64,000 bases of DNA from Leptidea sinapis. Lineage: Eukaryota; Arthropoda; Insecta; Lepidoptera; Pieridae. The stretch is taken from assembly GCF_905404315.1 (NCBI RefSeq), contig NC_066276.1, forward strand, positions 13,782,001-13,846,000, read 5' to 3'. Made by a program: the position numbers and the translations under genes. The notes beneath the pieces are model-generated. The model was given only the letters and a program-made list of their open reading frames with translations, was not told the origin of the DNA and did no database searches. Positions 1 through 10,800 of this stretch are shown in pieces. Within the stretch, counting starts at the first letter, position 1. Every line of letters begins with the position of its first letter.

Positions 1-540
1 TGATGCCGTCACAAATCTTAAAATCAACGCGCCAGTAATGTCAACAACCTTACCCACAGTACGAAGTATCGATATACAGGCCCCGTACCACGCGATACTC
101 GCCGAATTCTTCGGTACCACGAGATTAACTTCGATGCAATTATCGCCTAAAATTAACGTGGAACATTATATTGAAACACAAGGACCTCCATTACATTGCC
201 GTGCTCGTCCCATTCCACCTCATCGTTATGAAATAGTGAAGAAAGAATTCGAAAACATGATGCAACAAGGAATAAAAGTAATGACCGAATAAAAATCCAC
301 GGTCTTCACCACTCCATACAGTACCTAAGAAGAAAAGCGATATACGGGTATGCGGTGATTATAGACGATTGAACAGCATAACCAAACATGATCGTTATCC
401 AGTTCCGAGAGTTAAGGACTTCACCCATCATCTGTCTGGCAAAACAATATTCTCTACAATCGACCTCAACCGCGCTTACCAACAATTGAAGACCAGGGAA
501 CAGGGCATAGAGAAGATAGCTATCATCACACCAATGGGTT
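1..540 (+). pseudogene. Ty3/gypsy-type pol fragment (pre-RT and RT fingers/palm)
   Basis: Remnant of a retrotransposon polyprotein. The open stretch at 38-292 carries the lead-in to a gypsy-type reverse transcriptase, including the R-P-I-P-P motif. After a stop and a frameshift the RT continues to about 540 with the motif A region (F-S-T-I-D-L near 450) that contributes a catalytic Asp. It is cut exactly at 540 by an LTR insertion, and the same coding frame resumes after 1332. The element begins left of the window. It is dead: stops, frameshifts and nested insertions are all visible. Clade below Ty3/gypsy is not determined. Confidence 0.75.
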
Positions 541-1332
541 TGTAGCTGTACCTACAACCAATAATATCAATTAACACAAATATCTAATATCTAACTTGTA
601 ACGTAGCATTATAGATCGTAGAAATAGTAATCGTGCATAATAACTGTAATAAGCGTATGCCGAAAGATTCGTTCTGACAAGAACATTTTATTTTATATAA
701 AGTAGTATTAGCTCTGATAAGAACATTTTATTTTGTATAACGTAATATTAGCTCTGATAAGAACCATTTCATAATGCTGTACATCAACTCATAGAATCAT
801 ACAGATCACCAGTAGTCATCGCAGTGAAGTTTGAAGCATCGTACTTTCTCTCGACGATCGCAGACATACTCACGTGATCAGTCATATGCTCCGCGTTACA
901 CAACCGCACAGCAAGGCCGAGTGTACTCGAATGACGCGTCGAGACTCGGGCGTCGATCGCTATTCATGCAATTTTAATCAATGAGCAATAGCGTAGGTAC
1001 GGAATGCTTATGGATATCGTATGATCGAGGTTCGACGCGAGTTTACACAAACTGCGATAGCATTAGTTTTAGAGCGTGATAGAACACATAATATTATTCT
1101 CAAATCTTATTGAATGAAACGTTTTACTATTGGTTAAAATGTAAGCTAGTATTGGTGTGTATTTTCTGAACTTGTAAATATTTTTTAAGTAACGATTGTA
1201 ATTGGGTAACTAGTTTTAAGGATTTTGTATATATATCGTGTAACTTTTTAATAAATCTTCCATATATCTTCCACATATTCCTCGCAGTCAAGCAGTTGTT
1301 TTATTTAATCGCCAAACGCTCAGTCTCTAAAT
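541..1332 (+). repeat. Solo LTR (copy 1) inside the gypsy pol
   Basis: About 790 bp, beginning TGTAGCTGTACC and ending near CAGTCTCTAAAT. It matches 4827-5634 over its whole length, with small indels including a local duplication of a segment with GCTCTGATAAGAACATTTTA near 665-765. The second copy sits directly behind a polypurine tract, which identifies this repeat as an LTR. Here it interrupts the RT of a gypsy-type pol with coding sequence resuming on both sides. No internal region belongs to it, so it is a solo LTR or a recombination product. A target-site duplication of 3-5 bp is possible but not clear. Confidence 0.75.
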
Positions 1333-2232
1333 GTTTATTCGAATTTCCTCGCATGTGTCCTGGTCTGAAGAATGCGGGACAAACATTTCAGCGATTTATT
1401 CACGAAGTGCTCCATGGATTAGACTAAGTTTTCCCATTCATCGACGATTTGCTCATAGCCTCAGCAAACGAGACTGAGCATCGCGATCACCTAACAACAG
1501 TTCTTAGAAGATTGGAAGAAAACGGTATAACTATCAACCCCGCGAAGTGTAACTCAGGCCAAACGGAAGTCAAATTTCTTGAATACATCGTATCAAAAAA
1601 CGGTATACAGCCAGAAGAGAAGATTAAAGCCATTACCGAATATTCAAAACCGAAAACTATAGAAGATTTAAGACGATTTCTAGGCATGTTAAATTTGTAT
1701 CGTGACCACATACCGAATGCTGTATCAATACAAGCTCCGCTAAACGCTTACCTACACCATGTCAAGAAACGTGATAAAGCAATAATTGAATGGACCGACG
1801 AAGCATCGCAAGCATTCGAAGAGTGCAAGAATAGCATATCTAAAGCTACCTTACTCGCTCACCCATCACATGATGCCCCTATCGCAATATTCTTCGATGC
1901 GTCTGACAATGCAGTCGGTGCCGTCCTACAACAATACATCGAAAATAATTGGCAACCACTCGGTTACTTCTCAAAGAAATTATCAGAGGCGGAGTAGAAA
2001 TACTCAGAGTATGACAGAGAACTTTCGGCCGTCTATAAGTCAGTGAAACATTTCCGTAAGATGCTTGAAGGACGTGAATTAATTATATTCACAGACCACA
2101 AACCCCTCACATTCGCTATGAATAAAACACATACTGCAAACGAAACGCACGCCGAACGCGCCAATTATTATTTATCAGTGAATTCACAACCGATATTCGA
2201 CACATCAGTGGAAAAAATAATATAATTGCCTT
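1333..2232 (+). pseudogene. Ty3/gypsy-type pol fragment (RT palm/thumb and RNase H)
   Basis: Continuation of the pol begun at position 1. Visible are the RT active-site box of F-I-D-D-L type near 1440, the RT connection with F-L-G-M-L near 1680, and the RNase H start with an F-F-D-A-S motif near 1890. The T-D-H-K-P-L motif follows near 2090. Stops at 1419 and 1996 and a frameshift near 2180 break the frame. The coding similarity ends near 2232, where a LINE begins. The integrase is missing here, but a pol C-terminus appears at 4572-4816. Confidence 0.8.
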
Positions 2233-4048
2233 TGTAAATTGTTGTGTGATCCACTACATTAGATCCGATCAGGATATAAAGCAATTACTAGCTATAAGTA
2301 TCTACATTATAATTATGTATACTCTTTTTATTTATCAGTAGTTATTTGAAAGTTATATTCACATACTAAGTTTTAGATTTACCTTACACTTAATAATAAC
2401 TATATAATAGTACTTTAGATTTAATAAGTTCTACTATTAGATAATGGATGCACAAGTTCATGAATTGTTTGATTGTCATTCCATAAACACTTTCTTTCAA
2501 CGATTACCAGCCAGTAATCATTTAGCTTTATCTTGTTTGCACTTAAATATTAGATCCATAAAAAAACATTTTACAAAATTACTCTAAGTTATTCATAGTT
2601 GCCAGTTTCCTTTAGACGTAATTGCATTAACAGAAGTAGATATTATTAGCGGTCTCGAACAGTTGTTTAATATACCTGGGTATAATATGTTCTCACAATT
2701 GCGAAATAACATGCGAGGAGGTGGTATTATATTTACGTTAAGAACTACATTAAATTCACTGTTTGTGATGATATATTAAGTAAAACGTTTGAGTGCATAT
2801 GTGGAAATATTAAAACAAACGCCCAAGATGCTATTGTATGTGTCATATATAGACCACCTTCAACAAACAAAATCACTTTTGTTAAGGAAATAGGTAAACA
2901 CATCTCTAAGTTTGATTCTAAGCAAAACTTTGTTTTAATCGGCGACACCAACATAGATTTAAAATCATTTTCATCCTATAAAGATTTTTATCTTGAAACA
3001 CTAAGCGAAAGCGGATTGATGTGCGGGATTACTGAATATACGAGAATAGAACCTAGATTAAACATTATTACTAAATCATGCATTGATCACATATTTGTAC
3101 GCTCCCCTAAATTACATTACTCGGCAGTGTTGGACACCGTACTAGCCGATCATCGTGCGGTCATTCTAAGCTGCATCGGTGGCGGGGCGCCCACGCGCAT
3201 ACAGCGTGTAACTAAATCAGTTATTAATTACGCTGTACTTACCGACGAATTACGGAAAGTTAAATGGTTTCAAACAAAAGAAAGGCACTGTCCACGCATG
3301 ATATATGACTTAATATATAATTCCTTTAATAATGCAAATAATGCCGCTACCACCGAAAAATCACGTAAGTACAATCATCGCTACGCCATAAGACTCCCCT
3401 GGATTGATAGAAATATTATGCGACTGTGCGAGAACGGAAAAGAAGAATAATTTGAATAATCCGATGATAAGACTAGAATATAATAAAATACGTAATAAAA
3501 TACATAAAATTATAGAATATAAACGAAACGCATATTACATTAAACTGATAAGTGGTAACTTTAGAAACACAAAAAAAATATACCAAATTGTTAATCAGAT
3601 GTTAGGACGACAAAAATTATCAATCGATGAGGCAATACTTAAGGCGTTTAGTGCACAAGGGCTTTCCAATGGAACTATTGCTCAACACTTCGCTAACGAA
3701 TTCGACAATGCGGTGAAAGCCATTATTCCGAATTGTAACAATAAACTCATCAATGCTAAAAAGTTTGATATAGGAAAAGACTCTAGTATTCGCTTCCAAG
3801 ATGTAACTAGTATTGATGTTCATAAGATAATTAAAAAATTAAATATTAATAAAGCTCCTGGACTCGATAATATTAAAGTTTCAGATATTAAAATTGTAGT
3901 TAACGACGTATCTGTAGCAATAGCTCATTTAATTAATCAGAGCGTAAAAACAGGACTGTATCCCGACGAATTAAAAGTTGGATGTGTCAGACCGGTATAC
4001 AAAAAGGGATCACGAAGTATCTTTAGTAATTATCGTCCAATTACACTT
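2233..4048 (+). mobile_element. Non-LTR retrotransposon fragment (endonuclease + start of RT)
   Basis: Degenerate LINE ORF2. An ATG at 2444 opens a frame with the endonuclease N-terminus (L-N-I-R-S motif near 2540) that soon meets a stop. The endonuclease C-terminus with D-H-I-F-V and A-D-H-R-A-V motifs lies at 3016-3200. The RT N-terminus runs through 3404-4048, with N-K-A-P-G-L-D near 3850 and N-Y-R-P-I at 4027-4041. There it is cut by an inserted LINE 3' end. Family Jockey/CR1-like by motif order; clade uncertain. It lies inside the older gypsy element. Confidence 0.7.
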
Positions 4049-4571
4049 TTTTTTTTTTTATGGAATAGGAGGACAAACGAGCGTACGGGTCACCTGGTGT
4101 TAAGTGATCACCGCCGCCCATACTCTCTTGCAACACCAGAGGAATCACAGGAGCGTTGCCGGCCTTTAAGGAAGGTGTACGCGCTTTTTTTGAAGGTACC
4201 CATGTCGTTTCGTCCCGGAAACACCGCACAAGGAAGTTCATTCCACAGCTTTGTAGTACGTGGAAGAAAGCTCCTTGTAAACCGCACTGTGGAGGACCGC
4301 CACACATCCAGATCATGAGGATGATATCCTAACTTGTGGCGTGTCGTGCGAAGGTGGAATTCGGCGGCAGGAGTTAGTTAAAACAGCTCTTCGGAACACT
4401 CCCCGTGATAAATGCGGTAGAAGACACACAATGAAGCGACGTCTCTACGCAACGCCAAGTGATCTCTGAGTGCTCTGCGTTGCACGCGGTCAAATGGATC
4501 GAGCTGATACTGGGGTGCGCCAGACCAGAGATGACAGCAATACTCCATGTGTGGCCGGACCTGCGCTTTTT
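4049..4571 (-). mobile_element. 5'-truncated Jockey-like LINE 3' end
   Basis: A poly-T run at 4049-4060 is the poly(A) tail of an element on the minus strand. Reading leftward from about 4570, the minus strand encodes the conserved end of an RT protein, including H-M-E-Y-C-C-H, Y-H-G-E-C-S-E-E-L and W-N-E-L-P motifs. The same 3' end recurs at 15949-16236 (+), 19545-19800 (-), 47270-48390 (+) and in the longest copy at 56760-59560 (-). This copy inserted into the RT of the LINE at 2233-4048. Confidence 0.75.
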
Positions 4572-4816
4572 AGCATATATTACAAACCCGTGTGGTTTTC
4601 TGATGCTAGCTTTAAGTATTTTCTTAGAAACAATACATTATATTCATTACCTTTACCTGTACAAGTTACCAAAACCTTACCGATACCATACCTGACAAAC
4701 ATACCACCAATACCCAAGATACTAAGTTACCAGACCCTACGAACAACTTGACGTCCCAGCCTATCAAAATGTCAAGGACAGGCCGACACATTAAGTTGCC
4801 GGTGCGTTTCACTTGA
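4572..4816 (+). pseudogene. C-terminal end of a Ty3/gypsy-type pol
   Basis: A plus-strand frame ends at the TGA 4814-4816 with a basic tail of the form S-R-T-G-R-H-I-K-L-P, the usual C-terminus of gypsy-type integrases. It is followed within 10 bp by a polypurine tract and the LTR. The boundary with the LINE fragment to the left is not sharp. It is probably the same element as the pol at 1-2232, separated from it by the LINE insertions, but this is inference. Confidence 0.6.
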
Positions 4817-4826
4817 AGGGGACTCC
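4815..4826 (+). other. Polypurine tract before the 3' LTR
   Basis: The purine-rich stretch GAAGGGGA lies immediately upstream of the LTR start at 4827, in the position where plus-strand DNA synthesis is primed in LTR retrotransposons. It fixes the left boundary and orientation of the LTR. Confidence 0.6.
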
Positions 4827-5634
4827 TGTAGCTGTACCTACAACCAAGAACATCAATTAATACAAATGTCTAATATCTTACTTGTAACGTACTAATAAGT
4901 AACGTATAACGTAGTAATACCTTCGTAGCATTATAGACCGTAGAAATATAAATCTTGCATATTAACTGTAATAAGCGTATGCCGAAAGAATCGTTCTTAA
5001 AAGAACATATTATTTTATATACCGTACTATATTAGCTCTTATAAGAACCATTTCATAATGCTGTACATCAAGTCATAGAATCATGCAGGTCACCAGTAGT
5101 CATATCATCGAAGTACAAGCATCGTCACGTTCTCTCGACGACAGCAGATATACTCACGTGATCAGTCATATGCTCCGTGTTACAAAACCTCACAGCAAGG
5201 CCGAGCGTACTCGACTAAAGCGTCGCGGCGTCGATCACTATTCATTCAATTTTAATCAATGAGCGACAGAGTGCTCCATGCTCATTGACTTCGGATGATC
5301 GAGGATCGACGCGAGTTAACACAAGCGCGCGGTCGCTGGCTAGCTTACTGCAATAGCATTAGTTTTAGAGCGAGATAGAACACATAATATTATTCTCAAT
5401 CCTTATTGAATGAAACGTTTAACTATTGGTCAAAATGTAAGCTTTAGTATTGGTGTGTATTTTCTAAACTTGTAAATATTTTTTAAGTAACAATTGTAAT
5501 TGGTTAACTAGTTTTAAGGATTTTGTGTATATATCGTGTAACTGAAGAAAAATATATCTTCCACATATTCCTCACAGTCTTCATACTACTCAAGCAGTTG
5601 TTTTATTTAATCTCCAAACGCTCAGTCTCTAAAT
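4827..5634 (+). repeat. 3' LTR (copy 2) of the gypsy-type element
   Basis: About 808 bp matching the solo LTR at 541-1332 from TGTAGCTGTACC to CAGTCTCTAAAT. Differences include an extra segment near 4890-4925 and the lack of the internal duplication. A TATA-like stretch and AT-rich 3' part resemble a promoter and polyadenylation region, but no transcription signal is proven. Its position behind a pol C-terminus and a polypurine tract identifies it as the 3' LTR. Confidence 0.75.
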
Positions 5635-6130
5635 ACGTAACTATAAAAATTTGCTAAACATATTTTAAAATTGTCCCCTTTCTACTTTAATAAAAAAATC
5701 GACATTGTTGATGTATGTAAATATGTAACATGTATCCTAGAAAATATTCCGATTAGTTGCGTTTGTGACTGCTTAAAAATAAAACTAAAAAAGTCAAAAT
5801 ATGGTCTGGGCCTTGTTATTGATTATTTGTGACTTCGTGTGTTTCTGAACCCCACAACTACGTGCCACCGGAACTTACTTCTTGCATTCTTGCATTGCAT
5901 AGTACCATTCTATGGCCCCCTAAATAGTGGCGATACAATTATATTTTATCCAACATAAATAGTAATATTATCTCGTAAATCCAAATTCTTACATACTTAG
6001 TACTAATTGTATTTGCATACATTATATGAAAAATTTTTCAAATGGACGCAGAGCATCGTTACACTTTTCTAGTATAAATTTGGCTTTCTACTCTTTAGAG
6101 AAAAATATTCTTTGGTATTTGGTAGTGGTC
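5635..6130. other. AT-rich intergenic DNA, nothing recognised
   Basis: Between the LTR and the hAT-like element I see no coding similarity, RNA gene or clear repeat. The short open frame near 6026 runs into the transposon and has no recognisable protein features. Confidence 0.5.
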
Positions 6131-6953
6131 TTAGAATTAGGGATGAACGATACCATGGAGGTATCGATACAGTATCGGTCGTCAAGTATCGAAACTTACT
6201 CGGATTCAATTAAAAAGTATCGATACTTACTCGTATCGAATCTTTTTAGAAAATTTAGAGTAAATACCGTAACATGAATTCTTTATTGAGAAGTACATAT
6301 TATATAAAATAATGAAAAAGAAGTCTGTTTTTGTGATGCTTTCCAAAAATATTATTTTTTTCAAATGTTTGCCTGTTAGACGATTTCTGGCAGCAGTGAC
6401 TGTTGCGCCAGCTTTGATAGTACCGAGATACCTACTACGTTCAAATATATGCGTGCTTGTTTATAAAAAGCTGGCTGGCTTTTAAAGCGCAGACTGGATT
6501 AGCCAAATAAATTGACACTTCATCGGCGTTTGAGGAATTTGTTGAATTTCAACCACTCAAGACAAGAAATTAAAATGCTTTAAACACAAAAAAAACTGAT
6601 TATTGTTAAAGGTTAGGAATAACGTACCTAGGCGGGACGCGGAAGAAACGTAAATAATTACAATCACAGACAGTTAACAATATGGTGGCGACTATCTACC
6701 TATACTTTTATTTTCGGGGCATAGACAAACAAGATTGCCAAATACACAAAACTCAGACTAGGATGTGTTCAAAAACATCAATTTAAGGTCCTAATCCTAC
6801 AGGTGGTATACTGATATGAGTACTTTTGACCGATACCTACTCGATACTTATTTTCTAAGTATCGATTCTAAAACTACTTGGTATCGGTGAAAAGTATCGA
6901 GTATGTACTTGTATTTACTCGTATCGTTTCAACTTTCATCCCCACTTAGAAAT
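6131..6953. mobile_element. hAT-like non-autonomous transposon
   Basis: The element proper runs about 6139-6943. Its ends are AGGGATGAACGATACC on the left and a decayed inverted counterpart, with ATCGTTTCAAC then TTTCATCCCC, on the right. Flanking 8-bp sequences TTAGAATT and TTAGAAAT differ at one base and look like a hAT-size target duplication. Both subterminal regions are crowded with GTATCGA/TCGATAC motifs in both orientations, as expected for transposase-binding sites. No transposase is encoded. The superfamily rests on duplication size and end structure, so it is moderately sure. Confidence 0.55.
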
Positions 6954-7127
6954 TAGAATATTAACGCTAATCTAAGGTAGGGGGTAAATTCTCTTTGAAG
7001 TTTGAATTGAATTATCGTGAAGTTTGAACTGAAAAATAAGCATTATGTTGAATTGAAAACTTGATGAGCGGCTTTCGTCTACCTTGATTTAGATCAATGA
7101 TAAATAGACGGCTATTTAGTGTTCATC
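6954..7127 (+). promoter_or_regulatory. Upstream region / 5' UTR of the large zinc-finger gene
   Basis: The sequence just before the ATG at 7128 should hold the 5' UTR and core promoter of the gene that starts there. I see no convincing TATA box or initiator. Near-repeats of TTTGAAGTTTGAA and GTGAAGTTTGAAC occur at 6990-7030. An upstream non-coding exon cannot be excluded. Confidence 0.3.
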
Positions 7128-7839
7128 ATGAAGTTAAAAAAGCCGAAACCCGACACGGAGGTTAGTACTTCCTATATATGAAAGCGCGCTTGATTGTTTA
7201 AAAATATTTCAATGTTTTTTTCAGAATGTTTCTTATTAAATGTAAAAACATATATTTTAGGAGACGTTACCAATGCCACCACAGGCTGAAATCATAGAAG
7301 CAGACTTATACAAACGTAGTTATTATGGGCCGGATGAACCTACTCTCGAGCTGGAGTGCTGGGAGGAAGAGCTCTCTGAAGTGCAATTGCAAGCGTACAA
7401 AAATGCGGATGAGGAATATAAGAATATTCAGAGCAAACTGGATGATATTGTCAAAGATACTGGTGGGCAAATAGTGTACAATGGTGATCAATTTACAGCT
7501 TACCAGTTGCTTGGAAAGTAAGTTTGTTTTAAATCAGTTATTATATTCCGTAAGTTTTATATAATCTACTCGCTTTTAGCAGTCTCACAGTGGCTAAAAA
7601 GTTACTAGTCTTATGAGCTACTTTTAGGAAAGATCTTTTGTTTTGGAACTTTTGTTCCCTCAATGTCCATTGAGGGAACCTTTGATTACAAAAAAATTGG
7701 CTACTTAGCCTTGCTGCTTATCAATTTATTCTGAATTTCAGGCAACCTGTTTTAAAAGATTTGGAACGGCAGAGTGCTGAAATAATAAGGTCTAGATCCA
7801 GATCAATGTCAGTATCTAAAGAAACAAGATCAAAGCGAG
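7128..7839 (+). CDS. Exons 1-3 of the zinc-finger gene (N-terminus)
   Basis: Exon 1 (7128-7160) encodes a short Lys/Pro-rich start and ends at GAG|GTTAGT. Exon 2 (7261-7517) is an acidic segment with Y-Y-G-P-D-E-P and a helix-rich stretch; its donor is AA|GTAAGT. Exon 3 (7742-7839) contains an R-S-R-S-R-S-like run and ends in K-R plus one base. That base completes the Gly of the AT-hook in exon 4, 6.8 kb downstream. The phase across this long transposon-filled intron is what links the two parts. This part of the gene is AT-rich, unlike exons 6-19. Confidence 0.8.
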
Positions 7840-10800
7840 GTATTGTTAGAGTATCTACTTAATACTACAACTATTCTGCCCATCATGATGTTACAACTCA
7901 TATACTTCTTGATTTAATTTTTTCTATATTCAAATTTGGAACACATTGATTATCCATCCAATAAATGAATCATGTTTCATCATCAGCCGGAAGACATTCA
8001 CTGCTGGATAAAGGCCTCCCTCAATGATTTCCACAACAACCGGTACTGCGCTGCCCTCATCCAAGATATTCCGGCAATCTTGACCAGATGTTGGTCCATC
8101 TTGTGGGGGGCCTACCAACACTTGCGTCTTCCAGTACGTGGTTGCCATTCGAGGACTGTACTGCCCCAATGGCCATCTAACGAACTATGTGGCCTGCCTA
8201 CTACCACTTCAGTTTCGCAATCCTTTGTTACTATGGTTCTCCTATGGATCTCCTCATTTTTGATTCGATCTCAGCACCAAATCAAGCACCGCCTAGGTCT
8301 CGATCGAATCAAAGGCTTTCTCATAGTCCACGAACACCAAGCATAGTGGCTGGTTATACTCCTCTGTCTTCTGTATAACCTGTCGCAACATATGTATGTG
8401 GTCTATGGTGCTAAAGCCTTTTCGGGATGCGGAACCCAAGAAAACAGCTGATATATATGGCTCAGAAGTGATATGGGCCTAAATTCTTCAAAAGCATTTT
8501 ATCACCCTTTTTGAATAACAGCACCACTATACTTCTGTGCCATGTTTGTGGAGTTTTGCTGTTGACGATGATAGAATTAAATAGTTTCTGGATGGTCTTA
8601 AGTACAGGGGTACCACCAGCTTTCAGAAGCTCAGCTGTAATTCCATCATCAACCGGCGCCTTGTTGTTTTTAAGCTGTTTTAGGGCCATACTAATCTCGT
8701 ACAGGCTGACATCTGGTATATCTTCGGTATAGTGTCGGGTTAATATGGCTCTTGGGCCTTAGCCTTGTTTTTAACATTTTCCCGTGTGGTTGTGTATAAC
8801 TGTTCGTAGAACTTCTCGACTTTCCTCAAAAGTACGGGTTTAGACGAAAGGACGCTGGCGTCACCGGTCTTCTATGTCAGTTGGCTCTGCCTGATAGACA
8901 AATCTCGTGCAAATACTTTTGATCTTTTGTAACACTCTATGGCCGCCTTCACACAATCTGTATTGTGGCGGCGAATATCGCGAGTCAATGACTAGGAGAT
9001 CTGTCTATATAGCTGCCTATACTGGGAAGCATCGTCCAGGATTAAAGGGTCATTTGGCGTCTTACATCCATCAATTTGAGGGATGTTCTTTTTGAATGGC
9101 TGGCCTTGAAAAACTTAGATCTAGCCCTTTGAACAGCTGCCACACACCTGTTCTTATACTCGTCCACTTCTACGCAGTCATTGAGGCATTCAAATCATGT
9201 TTAAATAATATAAATTACTAATTTTATATAAGATGCATTTACCTTTAGAGCTTGAATTCATTGTTTGTATAAGCATGCTTTGTGAATACGATGTTCATGA
9301 TTACTGTTGCAGTATCGCATAGCATTCAACAAATACAATGACTTATTAACAATAAGAGGTCAACCTGGCACCACAAGCAGCACCCGTTCACGAGTTGAGA
9401 CATAGACCAGCTATTTTTTTGTTCACTTATATCTTCACATGTTATAGCATACCTCCACATGATAAATTAATTGTGTTTATTTATTTATTTATTTATTTAA
9501 TAGCTACACACAACAGAATTACAACAAATACATAATAAAAAAAATAAACTATCAGCTAAATACAAGATAGGCTGCAACTCCACGAGGGTGTGTACTCAGC
9601 ATGTTTAGCATAAGTTGATAACTATGCAAATACAACAGAAATAGCGATTTTAAAACTAACTTTAGGTAATGTAGTATTATAAAAGAAAAAGATAGAGAGA
9701 ATATATATTTGGACAAATAGAAGTGAATAATTATGGTAGTTAAATTAAGATGCTTTTTTAAAAATTTAAACTAATTAAGGAATTTATATAAACTAGATTT
9801 CCATTTACAAACAGATGAACTGTGGATGTCAGGTACTTCACTGATTTCGAGTAGTAGTGCATTGTATTGACGACAAATTCTATAGATGGGGTTTTGGAAG
9901 GACACGTTATTATTGCAGAACGGAATGATAAAAGGCTGTTCATGTCTTGAAGACCGATTGGGAACTCTTAGATGGATATTCGACAAGAGGGAAGTAGAAA
10001 TTGTGCCATCCAGTATTTTGTATAAAGTCGTTAGGCCATGCAATTTGCGATGACTCTCGAGGCTCAGTAACTTGAAGTGAGATAGCCTTTCCTCATATGT
10101 AGTCAGCTCCCTTTTTAGACCAAACCTAATCGTCAATACGCGAAGAAGACGTCTTTGAATAGACTCAAGCATATCAGTATATGTATTATATTTAGGTGAC
10201 CAGACAATGGAGGCTTACTCGATTTGGCTCAGGATTAGCGACTTATAGAGTAACAGTAAACTATTTGGTGACTTGAATTCTTTAGTAGCTCTGCATATGA
10301 AGCCAGATAGCTTATTACATTTCTTGGCTATTTCTTCATAGTGATATTTAAAAGTTAGTTTCGAGTCAAAAGCAATACCTAGATCCCGTAAAACAAACTT
10401 CCGCTCAAGTGGTATATTATCAATTTTATAGTCAAACAAAATTGGGTTTTTAATACGAGTGAAAGATATAATGGAGCATTTTTTTATACTCAAACTCATA
10501 CTGTTAGCACTACACCAATCGAGTAGAGTATCAAGATCCAATTGTAGATTAATACAATCACTAACAGTTTTAATTCGACTAAAAATTTTAAGGTCATCCG
10601 CATAAAGCAGGGAAACATTTCTTATCCTAGGGATCAGATCATTAATATATATAATAAACATCAATGGGCCGAGATGGGATCCCTGAGGAACGCCGGATAT
10701 TATAGAGACTCGTCGTGAGTAGAATCCCTTCAGAGCTACTAATTGACTACGATTGGATATATAAGATTTTATCCAACGTAAGAGGCAACCATGCAGACCC

